Source: Proteus mirabilis ATCC 29906 (lineage in GTDB: Bacteria > Pseudomonadota > Gammaproteobacteria > Enterobacterales > Enterobacteriaceae). Taken from it: 56,561 bases of DNA. A program made the position numbers and the translations under genes. How positions within the stretch are numbered: position 1 is the stretch's first letter; each line of letters begins with the position of its first letter. The notes below the pieces were generated by a model. That model saw only the letters and a program-made list of their open reading frames with translations. It was not told the origin of the DNA and did not search any database. The DNA is taken from the NCBI RefSeq assembly GCF_000160755.1, contig NZ_GG668576.1, positions 874,497 through 931,057 of the forward strand. The letters are read 5' to 3'. Shown here one piece after another: positions 21,106-30,885 of the stretch.

Positions 21106-21962
21106 TATGGGTTACGTTTAAATTTAGTGAAATCAGGATGACGTTTTTCATTAAAAGCATTACGTCCTTCTTGACCTTCATCTGTCATATAAAACAGCAT
21201 GGTTGCATTACCAGCCAATTCTTGCAGACCCGCTTGACCATCACAGTCAGCATTTAATGCTGCTTTCAAGCAACGTAGTGCCATTGGGCTATTTTCTAGC
21301 ATTTCACGACACCAACGTACCGTTTCTTTTTCAAGAGAAGCATAAGGAACAACGGTATTTACCAATCCCATATCTAATGCTTCTTGCGCATTATATTGGC
21401 GGCATAAGAACCAGATTTCGCGAGCTTTCTTCTGCCCGACAATACGTGCCATATAAGAAGCACCCCATCCACCATCAAATGAGCCTACTTTAGGACCAGT
21501 TTGACCAAAAATGGCATTGTCTGCAGCAATGGTTAAATCACACATCATATGTAAGACATGACCACCACCAATGGAGTAGCCAGCCACCATAGCAACAACG
21601 GGTTTAGGACAAGTACGAATTTGGCGTTGGAAATCTAATACGTTTAAGTGGTGAGTGCCACTTTCATCACGGTATCCACCGTAGTCACCACGGATCTTTT
21701 GGTCACCACCGGCACAAAACGCTTTTTCGCCTGCACCAGTAAGAATAATAGTACCAATTGAGTCATCGTAACGTGCATCGGCTAATGCTTGGATCATCTC
21801 TTTCACAGTCAAAGGACGGAAAGCATTACGCACTTGCGGGCGGTTAATCGTAATTTTGGCAATGCCATCGACAGATTTGTGGTAGAGGATATCTTCAAAA
21901 CCTTCAGAACAATCCTGCCATTCAATCGGTGCATATAGCTTTTCTTCGCTCGGGTAAAGCAT
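21105..21962 (-). CDS. menB: MenB, 1,4-dihydroxy-2-naphthoyl-CoA synthase
   Basis: MenB closes the second ring of the naphthoquinone by an intramolecular Claisen reaction on o-succinylbenzoyl-CoA. The 285-residue protein (E. coli 285) is a crotonase-fold enzyme. The oxyanion-hole segments [16 protein letters not shown] and [15 protein letters not shown] are visible, as is the [14 protein letters not shown] loop typical of MenB. A clear AAAGGA ribosome site precedes the ATG. It lies 12 bases after menH and touches menC. Confidence 0.97.
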   Translation of the reverse strand: MLYPSEEKLYAPIEWQDCSEGFEDILYHKSVDGIAKITINRPQVRNAFRPLTVKEMIQALADARYDDSIGTIILTGAGEKAFCAGGDQKIRGDYGGYRDESGTHHLNVLDFQRQIRTCPKPVVAMVAGYSIGGGHVLHMMCDLTIAADNAIFGQTGPKVGSFDGGWGASYMARIVGQKKAREIWFLCRQYNAQEALDMGLVNTVVPYASLEKETVRWCREMLENSPMALRCLKAALNADCDGQAGLQELAGNATMLFYMTDEGQEGRNAFNEKRHPDFTKFKRNP

Positions 21963-21974
21963 AATTAGGTTCCT

Positions 21975-22742
21975 TTAACCAAAGAGGGATAATACATGGT
22001 TTATCACCGCAGCATAAGCATCAGGCTGTGCCTGATGGGCATTATGACCAGCTTGCGGGATAGTCGTTAATGGCAGCGAATATTGCTGCGCTATTGATTG
22101 AAATTTTTTATCTTGCTCACCACACAACCAAATAAAGGGTAAGGTGAGTTGTTGTAATTCTGCAACTAACCAAGGCTGATGGCCTAAAGAGAGTGTTTCT
22201 AAACTTTCCGCAATACAAAAACCTGCATTACTACTGCGTTTTTCAACTAATAACTGACGCATTTCATCGCTTAAATCAGCAAAGACAGGCTGTTGATACC
22301 ATTGCGTTAATACATCATTAATAGGTTCATTGCGAAAACGCGCGGCCCAACGTTTATCATGTGCAATACGGTTTTGTCTTTCTATTGCATCATATAAACC
22401 TGGGTTTCCCCCTTCAACAATCAATCCCATTAATCCCGATGTTTCACCAAAACATGCGTGATACATCGCAATTCTGCCACCTAAAGAGTAACCAATCAGC
22501 CAGTAATGATTAATATCGTATTCTTTTAAAGTGTCATGGAGTAATGCACTCATCTCGACAAAATTATTTACCCCAATAGAGGCAGAGTTACCATGACGGG
22601 GCAAATCAATCACGAGTGAGGGATATTCATGGCAAGCCTTAATGACGGTCTCCCACTCATGACTGTCTCCTAATAGTCCATGCAACCAAACTAACCATGG
22701 CCCTTCGTTATGCGTGTTATATTGCCTACAAGCTAAAGTCAT
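21975..22742 (-). CDS. menH: MenH, SHCHC synthase
   Basis: MenH removes pyruvate from the MenD product to give SHCHC. The 255-residue protein (E. coli 252) is an alpha/beta hydrolase. The nucleophile elbow GYSLGG, the oxyanion-hole [10 protein letters not shown] and a late catalytic His in [11 protein letters not shown] are visible. Its start overlaps the 3' end of menD by 17 bases, which suggests coupled translation. Confidence 0.95.
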   Translation of the reverse strand: MTLACRQYNTHNEGPWLVWLHGLLGDSHEWETVIKACHEYPSLVIDLPRHGNSASIGVNNFVEMSALLHDTLKEYDINHYWLIGYSLGGRIAMYHACFGETSGLMGLIVEGGNPGLYDAIERQNRIAHDKRWAARFRNEPINDVLTQWYQQPVFADLSDEMRQLLVEKRSSNAGFCIAESLETLSLGHQPWLVAELQQLTLPFIWLCGEQDKKFQSIAQQYSLPLTTIPQAGHNAHQAQPDAYAAVINHVLSLFG

Positions 22743-24411
22743 AAGCGGTTACCTGTTTTACCAACTGATTTAAGGTTTCAGCACCCTCAGTTTCATTGAC
22801 AATCAATTCAATTAATGTTGTTTTGGCTTCCCCCTGCCAACATGCAGTCACTGTAGTAAACAGATCATCCCAACAGTTTGGTGCAACATAATCTAAACCA
22901 AACATGGCAGCAGCATGTTTAAAATTTAAAGCATGGGGCATACAGTAAAAACGCTCCCGCTCTGCCATAGGCGTCGGTAACATAGAGAATATCTGCCCAC
23001 CATTGTTATTGACGATAATCACCACATTTGGGGCATAGACTTGTTGATGTAGTGCCAAACTATTTAAATCATATAATGCCGATAAATCACCCAAGATAGT
23101 TAACGTCGGTTTTTGAGTGGCTCGATGAACACCTGCTGAGGTTGAAAGTAATCCATCAATGCCACTAGCACCACGATTACTCATAACAGGATAGCCCTGT
23201 GGCAATTGTGCAAAAGCATCAATTAAGCGCACAATTAAACTATTGCCAACAAAAAGCTGCCCATTGTGAGGAAGTAGATGATCTAACTGATGAGCAACTT
23301 GTGCTTCACCAAAATAGTCTGTTACTTCAGTAACATGTTGATAAGTTTGTGTAGCAATATGACTTAATGACAACGCCCAAGGTAAATTATCAATAGCAGG
23401 ATGTGCCGTTAACCATTGACTCGGGGATAAGGTAAATTTCTCCCCTTGATGATGCCCCGGATCTAAACGTCCCGGAATAGCATCAATCACCCAATACATT
23501 TGCGGTGAGCAATTCGCTTGCCATTGTAATAAGCGTTTGCCTGTTAAACTGGAGCCAAATTGGATCACTATTTCTGCTTGGTTTAATTCAGCCTTCACTT
23601 GTGGATTATTTAGCCATAAGTCAGCACAAGGTAGTGGTTGTCCAGTTTGTGATAACACATCACCTAACAGAGGCCATCCCAATTGTGAGGCCCATTTGGC
23701 AACGGCAATCCCCTCTTTCGCACTGATACGTCCAGCAATAACGACCCCTTTTTTCTGACGTAGTCGATCCCATTGAGGGTGTGTAGTCACAGAGGGAGAA
23801 AGCGTTTCTTGTAACCAAGGTTTATCACTTTGCCACCACTTTCCTAATGCTTGTGTCCATGGTGTGTCATGCTCTATATCATCACCATATAATGGCTCTG
23901 CAAAAGGGCAGTTTACATGCAAAGCACCATGCACAAGATTATTCATGGCATTATCTAATGTAGAAACCAGCCAACGAGCAGGAATATCTGCTGTAGGGCG
24001 TGGTAAAGAGAGTGTTTCTGAGGGATGGCTGGCAAAAATACCTTGTTGGCGTATAGCCTGATTGGCGCCACAATTAATCAGTTCAGGCGGTCTATCTGCC
24101 GTGAGAAAAATCACCCGTTCACCAGTAAGTCCCGCTTCAATTAAAGCCGGGTATAAGTTTGCCACTGCAGTACCTGAGGTGACAATCACAGCAACAGGCT
24201 GTTGAGTGGCTTTCGCCAAACCTAATGCTAAGTGACCTAAACCACGCTCATCGAAATGCGTATGACAAATAAGTTTATGATTGGCGGCTGCCGCAAGCGT
24301 TAAAGGCGTTGAACGTGATCCGGGTGCGATACAGATATGACGTAAACCATGACGAGTCAAAGTTTCCAGTATAACTTTAGCCCATTGGCGATTAAACGAA
24401 CTATTAGACAT
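22726..24411 (-). CDS. menD: MenD, SEPHCHC synthase
   Basis: MenD joins isochorismate to 2-oxoglutarate with loss of CO2, the committed step to menaquinone. The 561-residue protein (E. coli 556) is a thiamine-diphosphate enzyme with the three-domain layout. The N-terminal PP-domain signature is [15 protein letters not shown] and the ThDP/metal motif [12 protein letters not shown] ends in IVNNNGG. A GGGATG ribosome site precedes the ATG, and an upstream TATAAT (about 24450) could be a local promoter. Menaquinone supports anaerobic respiration. Confidence 0.96.
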   Translation of the reverse strand: MSNSSFNRQWAKVILETLTRHGLRHICIAPGSRSTPLTLAAAANHKLICHTHFDERGLGHLALGLAKATQQPVAVIVTSGTAVANLYPALIEAGLTGERVIFLTADRPPELINCGANQAIRQQGIFASHPSETLSLPRPTADIPARWLVSTLDNAMNNLVHGALHVNCPFAEPLYGDDIEHDTPWTQALGKWWQSDKPWLQETLSPSVTTHPQWDRLRQKKGVVIAGRISAKEGIAVAKWASQLGWPLLGDVLSQTGQPLPCADLWLNNPQVKAELNQAEIVIQFGSSLTGKRLLQWQANCSPQMYWVIDAIPGRLDPGHHQGEKFTLSPSQWLTAHPAIDNLPWALSLSHIATQTYQHVTEVTDYFGEAQVAHQLDHLLPHNGQLFVGNSLIVRLIDAFAQLPQGYPVMSNRGASGIDGLLSTSAGVHRATQKPTLTILGDLSALYDLNSLALHQQVYAPNVVIIVNNNGGQIFSMLPTPMAERERFYCMPHALNFKHAAAMFGLDYVAPNCWDDLFTTVTACWQGEAKTTLIELIVNETEGAETLNQLVKQVTAYDFSL

Positions 24412-24752
24412 TGATCATCCCAATAACGAAAACCTGCAATGACTATTATAATATCTGTTCCTAAATACTTTTCCTTAGCCTAGTTCAATGAACAGAAGTT
24501 TTCGTTAAATAAATCGTGAAAAAGAACTCTGATAAGAGTGTATTATTTAAGCTAAAGTACTTATCTTTTTAGGCTTAATTTTTATCGTTAACAAAAAGAT
24601 AGCAATAACACTAGCTAGCACAAGAATAACATTAATTTATTAACAAGATGCAGTGACGAGTTGAAAGTAGCACTAAATGGCATCCTAATCAGTACTACTT
24701 ATCAACACCCAGTTTATATATTATGAGAGCCACTGGATAAACTGCAAAGAAT
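24412..24752 (-). other. 341-base gap between menF and menD
   Basis: I see no convincing gene here on either strand. A minus-strand TATAAT about 40 bases before menD could be a -10 element with a poor -35. A small minus-strand hairpin, ACTCT-TATC-AGAGT followed by TCTTTTT near 24516-24540, could be a weak terminator. Together they would make menF and menD separate transcription units. The spacing is unusual next to the tight or overlapping menD-menE junctions. Confidence 0.4.
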
Positions 24753-26081
24753 TCAACACTCTTTTTCTAATAAAGTGCGCAAACCTGCTGCTTTATTTTC
24801 AATTTCAGCCCACTCTTGCAAAGGATCAGATCCCGCAACCACCCCTGCGCCCGCATAAAGCGTTAATGCATCATCATGCAATTCACCGCAACGCAGGCTA
24901 ACCGCAAATTCGGCATGAGGCAAAGACAAATAGCCCGCAGAGCCAGCATACCAACGGCGTTCAAAAGGTTCATGTTGACGAATAAAAGTGCGCGCAATAG
25001 AGCGCGGTAAGCCACAAACAGCCGCGGTAGGTTGTAAACGCTGTAAACAATCCACATCATCAGCATGGATAAGTTTACCGTGGATATAGCGACGCAGATG
25101 TTGCACTTTACGTAAGCGGATCACATCTGCTGACGACACATCAATCCCTTCTATCCCACCTTGTAATCGCTGACAAATATCATCAACTACCACCAGATTT
25201 TCATGTTGATTTTTTTTATCGTTCATTAGCCAATCAGCAAATGCTCTGGCCTGTTGTTCATTATCAGAACTTGCCACAGTGCCCGCTAACGCTTCGGTAT
25301 AAAGCACAAATTCATCGCGTTTATACAATCTTTCTGGTGATGAGCCCATAAAAGCATCAGTAGGTGAAAAAGCCAGCATATAATGATAGCAATGATGATT
25401 AACATCTCGACTTGCTTTCATAAATTGAATAGCTTTTAACGGATTATCTAAGCTTAAGCAGGTTGCCCGTGCAGGTACTACTTTTTCAAATACACCTTGA
25501 TTGATTTCCTCTAAAGCAATATTAAGATAGTCAGTCCATTGCTGTTGCGTTAACGAGTGCTCTACAGATGTTACTTTGACAGATAAAGGTGCAATATTCA
25601 GTGCATTTTTAAGTGAGCGAATAAAAGCAAGCGCACTTTGCTTATCTTCTTCTGCCAATAAATTAATATGGATCGACAGTTGTTGCTGACGTCTTATTTC
25701 GATACGAGGTAAAAAAAGGTAAGCATCATCCCCCTTTTCTTTATCAATACGCCCTGGAATAATGGTATCCCACGCGTTTAATCCCCAAATACGCACATCA
25801 TCAGCATGCAATGAATGCCGATGTGTTGCTAAAAATCGATGAGCATCACGGATATGATTAAAGCACTTAACTTGTCCACAAGCGGCTACTTCTTCGCTTT
25901 CATCACGATGTTGCCAATAAAATTGCGGGTAATACGTTTGTGCTGCTAGCCATGAAAGTAAGGAAAATGACACCTCTGATGGCAAGATAACTTTCAAATG
26001 TAAAAGATCATCTTGTGCTGTCAGATTTATATTTTTAACTTTTTCGTACAGTGTCGAAAACACAGGATTAACCTTTTCCAC
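24753..26081 (-). CDS. menF: MenF, isochorismate synthase
   Basis: MenF isomerises chorismate to isochorismate for menaquinone synthesis. The 442-residue protein (E. coli 431) has a C-terminal chorismate-binding domain of the anthranilate synthase I family. Visible motifs are KVVPARAT, AFMGSSPERLY, LAGTVASSDNEQQ, the catalytic region HENLVVVDDI, and YAGAGVVAGSDPLQEWAEIENKA in two blocks. The start appears to be GTG, with AGG eight bases upstream. Isochorismate synthases also serve siderophore paths (EntC type), but the men context settles the assignment. Confidence 0.94.
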   Translation of the reverse strand: MEKVNPVFSTLYEKVKNINLTAQDDLLHLKVILPSEVSFSLLSWLAAQTYYPQFYWQHRDESEEVAACGQVKCFNHIRDAHRFLATHRHSLHADDVRIWGLNAWDTIIPGRIDKEKGDDAYLFLPRIEIRRQQQLSIHINLLAEEDKQSALAFIRSLKNALNIAPLSVKVTSVEHSLTQQQWTDYLNIALEEINQGVFEKVVPARATCLSLDNPLKAIQFMKASRDVNHHCYHYMLAFSPTDAFMGSSPERLYKRDEFVLYTEALAGTVASSDNEQQARAFADWLMNDKKNQHENLVVVDDICQRLQGGIEGIDVSSADVIRLRKVQHLRRYIHGKLIHADDVDCLQRLQPTAAVCGLPRSIARTFIRQHEPFERRWYAGSAGYLSLPHAEFAVSLRCGELHDDALTLYAGAGVVAGSDPLQEWAEIENKAAGLRTLLEKEC

Positions 26082-26292
26082 TCTAAATACCTACTACTAA
26101 TGAAAAGAAAGATTATACGTCTCTATAAGAATTATCAAAGTGCTGATTAATTATAACCTTTGTCATTTATCAAACTTTTGTTGTTTTCATGTTACAAAGG
26201 AGAAGCATTGACCAGATAATCGCAAATGGAAAACAGATCACTTCTAAATTATGCCTTAATCATAACAAATAATTATACATAAGAGAGGTTAT

Positions 26293-27504
26293 ATGGATAC
26301 AACCACCCTTGATCATATAGATAAAGTGATTGAACAATACCAACTTCCCGAAGTCACTCTTAGCTTAATTCTAGGTAAAAATATCGATCATGGACGTAGT
26401 GCGGGTATTTTTACACCTTATGATCTTAATAAAATCAAATCTTATATTGATAAAGTATTAAAATTACCTTATCAAAAAGACACTATTATTGAATTATTAG
26501 GCTATGAAGATATTAACATTTCCCAAATATCGGCTGAAACTATTCAAACCCTCTTCTTAAATATGAGAACACATGCCTTTGAATGGCAAAAAATTGAATA
26601 CTCAGTAAAACAGCAAGCTATTGATTTAGAGATCACCGGTAGAGAAATCACGAGTACAGGTGAGCAACTATTGGCATTTATTAATAAAATGCCAATTATA
26701 AAAAAAATAAATAGGAAAATTGAAGATATCACACCAGAAGAACTCAGTTCAATAAAATATTCAACACAAGATAAAAAAGTGTCTAAGCAACTTGTTGCCA
26801 TTTTAGAAAGCATGAAAAATGATATTAATGAGCAATATAATAATACCTTAAAAATAAAAAACATGATTTATGATTTTAGAATAGAAATTGTGGGAGGTGA
26901 AAATAGTAAAGGTAATATATGTCATTCAATTTATTATGATATCATTAATAAAAAGAAATATATTAATGATTTTTTTGATAATAGTGATGACTCACTAAAT
27001 GAACAGAGAATTTTATTAGAAAATGAAATTGAAATATTAAAAAAAGAGTATCAACACTTCGTGAAACTCGCCTTTACGGGGTTAGCATTCGGTATTATTG
27101 GTGTGATCATTACTGGAGGGATCTTTGGTTCAAAAGCTGAAAAAATCCGTAAAAAAAGAAATGAAACAATAGAGAAACTACATAATATCAATAAAGGAAT
27201 AAAACAACAATCAACTATTTCTGAGTGTTTACAACGTTTTCAAGTCGATTTAGACGAAATAGAACAATATATTGAAGATGCTGATATGTCTGTGGAGCAT
27301 CTTCTTTATATGTGGCAAACAATTTTAACTGAAATTAATGCTTCATTAATTAATTTTAAAAAAATTGATAATGCAATGGAGTTAATTAGATTTAGTATTT
27401 ATTTAGAAAAAATCATTGCACCTTGGTATATGGTGGTCGGTTACTCAAAGGAAATGATGGCGGTATTTGATGAAGCTTTATCCTCTTTTTATTCATCTAA
27501 ATAA
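26293..27504 (+). CDS. xaxA: Alpha-xenorhabdolysin (XaxA/YaxA)-like binary toxin, subunit A
   Basis: The 403-residue protein resembles subunit A of the XaxAB/YaxAB alpha-pore-forming toxins (XaxA about 408 residues). Most of it reads as long amphipathic helices, as expected for a ClyA-like helical bundle. One strongly hydrophobic segment, at about residues 257-282 (VKLAFTGLAFGIIGVIITGG), is followed by the basic patch KAEKIRKKRN. This fits a membrane-contacting head hairpin. There is no signal peptide. A GAGAGG ribosome site precedes the ATG, and the B gene follows after 14 bases. The coding sequence is visibly AT-rich compared with men and nuo. Assignment is from remembered family features; no search was run. 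Confidence 0.8.
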   Translation: MDTTTLDHIDKVIEQYQLPEVTLSLILGKNIDHGRSAGIFTPYDLNKIKSYIDKVLKLPYQKDTIIELLGYEDINISQISAETIQTLFLNMRTHAFEWQKIEYSVKQQAIDLEITGREITSTGEQLLAFINKMPIIKKINRKIEDITPEELSSIKYSTQDKKVSKQLVAILESMKNDINEQYNNTLKIKNMIYDFRIEIVGGENSKGNICHSIYYDIINKKKYINDFFDNSDDSLNEQRILLENEIEILKKEYQHFVKLAFTGLAFGIIGVIITGGIFGSKAEKIRKKRNETIEKLHNINKGIKQQSTISECLQRFQVDLDEIEQYIEDADMSVEHLLYMWQTILTEINASLINFKKIDNAMELIRFSIYLEKIIAPWYMVVGYSKEMMAVFDEALSSFYSSK

Positions 27505-27518
27505 CAAAAGGAAATGTT

Positions 27519-28526
27519 ATGAATAGCGTAACTTCGCAATTACAGGAATTTGATTGCAATCAATTTTTCCATACTATTAAATCAATTAGAAAAATAACTT
27601 CTGAACTATTTGAACATGATAATATCTTAAATCATAATCTTATTACCATATCAATAAACAATAATAAAATTTATGATGAAATAATTATTTTCTCTATTCT
27701 GCTAAAAAGCCGGCTAAACCAGAAATTGTTAACAGGGATATTTAAAAATATTAATGAAATTAATCATGCAATGGCTGATAGAGAGTTAACACAGCAATTA
27801 TCAGAAAAACTGCTCCAAGAGAAAATGTTTATTGAGCAGTTATTTAAAGATGAATTAACTGAATCTATAGAAATTATAGAAAAGCACATCAGTTTTATTA
27901 ATGATAAAAAACAGCTCTTAACAACCACCACTATTATTAGTGAAATAGATAAATTAATTAGAAATAAAGAAGAAATATCTATTGAAATCAATGAGAAAAT
28001 AGCCAAGCAAAAGTTATCGATTAATGAAATTAAAGAACAACTCGATATAATTACTAAAAGTGAAGATATTATTTATAATAAAAATATCCTCGATTTTTTT
28101 ACCTCTCACCTGCCAAGTAAACAGACAATTTCTAAACTGCAGTTGGCTTCTTCAGAAAAAGATATTCTCTCTGTTTTTATCGATCTGCTAAAGCAATTTT
28201 TTACCCATCTGGAGAAAGGGTTTTCTTACCAAAAACTGGTAGAGACACGTCATACTCTTATTGATAACTATTTGATACAGATAAAAAATCTAACCAAACT
28301 AGAACAGAAAAAACAAGCTCTCTTATTTACCCTAAGTCGTTATTATGCAGTCACAGAAATCAATCAATATATTGATATGTTAAATCAACAATTATCGCTA
28401 TTAGAGCAGTATTGGCATACATTAATAGAGCAACTGATACAATTAAAACGCAATCTTTCCGAGGCCAAAACCGTGCTCTCACCTCATCTTGTATTCCTTA
28501 ATCACTTTTCACACCATTATCAATAA
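27519..28526 (+). CDS. xaxB: Alpha-xenorhabdolysin (XaxB/YaxB)-like binary toxin, subunit B
   Basis: The 335-residue protein resembles subunit B of XaxAB/YaxAB (XaxB about 350). It is almost wholly alpha-helical, with long heptad-like stretches, no Cys-rich or enzymatic motif and no signal peptide. The central segment ILDFFTSHLPSKQTISKLQ is where family members place their membrane-active region. In published XaxAB structures A and B form heterodimers that assemble into a large ring, with B supplying the pore. It has an AAAGGAAA ribosome site, lies 14 bases after subunit A and is followed by a strong hairpin. Very AT-rich. Confidence 0.8.
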   Translation: MNSVTSQLQEFDCNQFFHTIKSIRKITSELFEHDNILNHNLITISINNNKIYDEIIIFSILLKSRLNQKLLTGIFKNINEINHAMADRELTQQLSEKLLQEKMFIEQLFKDELTESIEIIEKHISFINDKKQLLTTTTIISEIDKLIRNKEEISIEINEKIAKQKLSINEIKEQLDIITKSEDIIYNKNILDFFTSHLPSKQTISKLQLASSEKDILSVFIDLLKQFFTHLEKGFSYQKLVETRHTLIDNYLIQIKNLTKLEQKKQALLFTLSRYYAVTEINQYIDMLNQQLSLLEQYWHTLIEQLIQLKRNLSEAKTVLSPHLVFLNHFSHHYQ

Positions 28527-28544
28527 TATTTTCACTAGCCAGAC

Positions 28545-28575
28545 ATCATAACCCCCTTAAAACAGGGGGTATGAT
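28545..28575 (+). terminator. hairpin after the xaxAB-like operon
   Basis: ATCATAACCCCC and GGGGGTATGAT form a long stem with one bulged A and an eight-base loop. No T-run follows, so it may be a mRNA-stabilising end or a factor-assisted terminator. It lies just past subunit B and before a convergent gene. Confidence 0.5.
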
Positions 28576-28617
28576 TGGTATAGTAGATATAGAGCTGTTC
28601 AATATAATCTGGTTCAT

Positions 28618-29055
28618 TCACTTTTTTATTTTAAAACGGAAAGTGTAATCCAGTATATATGCAATGATAGGAATAATAAAAATGAAGTGTATGACATAGG
28701 ATATAAATAAAAAATCAGTAACCATTACTGAAGTATATTTATAATTAATAACTTGATATCCATTAAAATACCAAACAATCATATTGATTATATAGGGAAT
28801 TAATAAATATATGATAAAACGGAATTTTTTATCAAAATTAATTTTTTTAATGAAACATAGTGTGATTAAAGCAAGAGCTATCAGATAAGAAAAAAACGAA
28901 TATGATAATATTTTCTGTATTTCAATAACTATTTTAGAGTTTACAGAATAGGGATAAAGTTTAAAGAAATATTCATGAACTGTTTCTAAGTAAAAAACAA
29001 CAATACTTATAAATAGTGATATTAATGTGATAAAAAAACTAGATTTAATAAGCAC
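28618..29055 (-). CDS. hypothetical membrane protein, four predicted helices
   Basis: I do not recognise this 145-residue protein. Hydrophobic segments lie at about residues 5-24, 47-68, 79-97 and 111-137, separated by short Lys/Arg/Asn-rich loops, and the tail is basic (FRFKIKK). Translation would begin at GTG, six bases after a strong GAGGGA ribosome site, which argues for a real gene. It is very AT-rich like the toxin genes and converges with them. It could be a toxin-associated or accessory membrane protein, but nothing in the sequence proves a link. Confidence 0.6.
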   Translation of the reverse strand: MLIKSSFFITLISLFISIVVFYLETVHEYFFKLYPYSVNSKIVIEIQKILSYSFFSYLIALALITLCFIKKINFDKKFRFIIYLLIPYIINMIVWYFNGYQVINYKYTSVMVTDFLFISYVIHFIFIIPIIAYILDYTFRFKIKK

Positions 29056-29158
29056 CAGATATCCCTCTTCCCTCCACGTTTAGAGTAGTATAGATCAATT
29101 CTGTTCATAAATTAGTTCTATTATTTTTCCGCTTGAGCTCTAAGTACTACAAATTCAA

Positions 29159-29282
29159 TTATCTGAATGTTGGGATCATTCCACAATTGAAACAACAGCG
29201 AATAAGGTCATCTTCAGGAACAAGTTTATCAAGGGGAATTGTTGCGAACAAAAATTGCTGGGGGAAGGTATTCTTTTAACAT
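29159..29282 (-). pseudogene. N-terminal remnant of an IS1182-type transposase, frameshifted
   Basis: On the minus strand an ATG opens MLKEYLPP. After an apparent two-base loss the frame continues as QQFLFATIPLDKLVPEDDLIR before degenerating to a stop. This pattern, and the LVPEDDLIR box in particular, is the usual start of IS1182-family transposases. Only about 30 codons remain and no terminal repeats are visible. It marks the junction between the accessory stretch and the nuo operon. Confidence 0.6.
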
Positions 29283-29357
29283 ATCGGTTAGCTCACTATT
29301 TGTACTAACCTGATAGATCAAACATCTAACTAAAAACGAGGACTTTTCCGTAGTTTG

Positions 29358-29384
29358 AAGAGCCTGATAAAATATCAGGCTCTT
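29358..29384 (-). terminator. terminator hairpin after the nuo operon
   Basis: AAGAGCCTGATA and TATCAGGCTCTT form a perfect 12-base stem with a three-base loop, 26 bases past the nuoN stop. The T-run on the minus strand is short, but the stem is strong. Confidence 0.7.
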
Positions 29385-29409
29385 TATCATAACAACGCGC
29401 AGATAAAAA

Positions 29410-30879
29410 TTAATTTATCGCAGGTGCAATGATTGCAAAACGTGTCAGCTCAATCAATGGTTGTGGCCATACACCTAATACAATCACGATAATGGCGCAA
29501 ACTAAAGTAATTAATGTTGCCATATTTTGTGATGTGGTCGTAACCGCTGGAGCATTATCGTTATCTGGTTTACGTAAGAAAACGATAGCTGCAGCACGTA
29601 GATAGTAGAATAAACCTATCGCACTACCTAACACTACCATGCCTGTTAACCACCACAAACTTGAATCAATACCAGCAAGAATAACATACAGTTTACCAAT
29701 AAAGCCTAATGTTATTGGTACCCCTGCCAGTGATAGCATCATTAATGACATCACGATGGCAGCAACAGGACGACGCCAGAAAAGCCCACGATAATCTTCA
29801 AGAGACTCTAATTCACCTTTATTGTACGGGCTAGAAGCCACAGCAATCGCACCAAATGCACCTAAACTTGCAAAGAGATAACCTGCTAAATAAATCTCAG
29901 CGGTTTCTTGTGCCAGTATAGGGCTATATTGCAAGACAATTAATGCAACCAGTAAATAACCAAGGTGAGAGACAGAAGAGTAACCGAGTAAACGTTTTAC
30001 GTTCTTCTGAGTCAGCGCCATGATATTACCAAACAGGATAGAGGCAATAGCCATAAAGCCTAAGATCATGCGTAATGTTTCGCTATCCGCCGCCGGCGCT
30101 TCAAGGAATAAGCGCATCACTACCGCAAATATACCAATCTTGCTCGCTGTCGCTAAAAATGCACCTGTTGGTGCTGGTGCACCTTGGTATACATCCGGTG
30201 TCCATAATTGGAATGGGAATAAAGAGAGCTTAAAACCAATTCCCACTAACATCATGCCTAACCCAGCAAGTACTAATGGTTTATGGATATTGCTATCACT
30301 TAAACTTTGCCCCATCGCCGTAAAGGAGAGATTTCCTGCTTCAGCATAAAGTAGTGCCATACCAAATAACAAGAAAGAAGAGGCCGCCGCAGAAAGCAGC
30401 ATATATTTAATGCTCGCTTCCAGTGAAGGACGTTGTTGGAAAGCATAACCAATCAGACCAAATAACGGCAATGTTAATAACTCAATACCAATAAACATTG
30501 ACGCCAAGTGGTGCGCAGAAGAGAGTAAAATACCGCCAATGACAGCAATCGCCACCAGCATATAAAACTCTTCTTTATTATCTTGATAACCTTCCAACCA
30601 AGGATAAGCAAAAGCAACCGTGCCTAAACCAGCAATAATAGTTAATGCCGTGAAAAAGCTGGAATAACCATCTACATGGTAGAGGGTGGTCACATCAACT
30701 ACGCCTAATGCATTAACGTAGTAAAGTGATCCGAGAGCGATGATAAAACCAGTTGCTGTCAAGGTGGCAATAGTAAAGTGATCGCGTCGCCACGCAATGG
30801 ACAGCATCACAACCACCACCGTCAAGATGACGACTAACAGCGGTAGCATTGCGATCAATTGTTCAGGAGTTATTGTCAT
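29410..30879 (-). CDS. nuoN: NADH-quinone oxidoreductase subunit N
   Basis: NuoN is one of three antiporter-like proton-pumping subunits in the membrane arm of complex I. The 489-residue protein (E. coli 485) has about 14 hydrophobic helices. The segment [21 protein letters not shown] and the [21 protein letters not shown] loop carry key charged residues of the proton channel; [21 protein letters not shown] is the second signature. It is the last gene of the operon, six bases after nuoM, and is followed by a hairpin. Confidence 0.97.
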   Translation of the reverse strand: MTITPEQLIAMLPLLVVILTVVVVMLSIAWRRDHFTIATLTATGFIIALGSLYYVNALGVVDVTTLYHVDGYSSFFTALTIIAGLGTVAFAYPWLEGYQDNKEEFYMLVAIAVIGGILLSSAHHLASMFIGIELLTLPLFGLIGYAFQQRPSLEASIKYMLLSAAASSFLLFGMALLYAEAGNLSFTAMGQSLSDSNIHKPLVLAGLGMMLVGIGFKLSLFPFQLWTPDVYQGAPAPTGAFLATASKIGIFAVVMRLFLEAPAADSETLRMILGFMAIASILFGNIMALTQKNVKRLLGYSSVSHLGYLLVALIVLQYSPILAQETAEIYLAGYLFASLGAFGAIAVASSPYNKGELESLEDYRGLFWRRPVAAIVMSLMMLSLAGVPITLGFIGKLYVILAGIDSSLWWLTGMVVLGSAIGLFYYLRAAAIVFLRKPDNDNAPAVTTTSQNMATLITLVCAIIVIVLGVWPQPLIELTRFAIIAPAIN

Positions 30880-30885
30880 GGCGAA

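Noticed and set aside
26544-26864. 106-codon hydrophobic frame antisense to the toxin A gene
   Set aside because: Hydrophobicity arises from the reverse complement of Lys/Asn/Ile-rich codons; the sense strand has a clear gene and ribosome site.
26293-28526. Phage tail, tape-measure or contractile toxin proteins as an alternative reading of the helical pair
   Set aside because: Lengths, the single hydrophobic hairpin, the A-B order and the absence of other phage genes fit a binary alpha-pore-forming toxin better.
29056-29409. Complete insertion sequence
   Set aside because: Only an N-terminal transposase fragment is visible and no matching terminal inverted repeats or target duplication could be found by eye.
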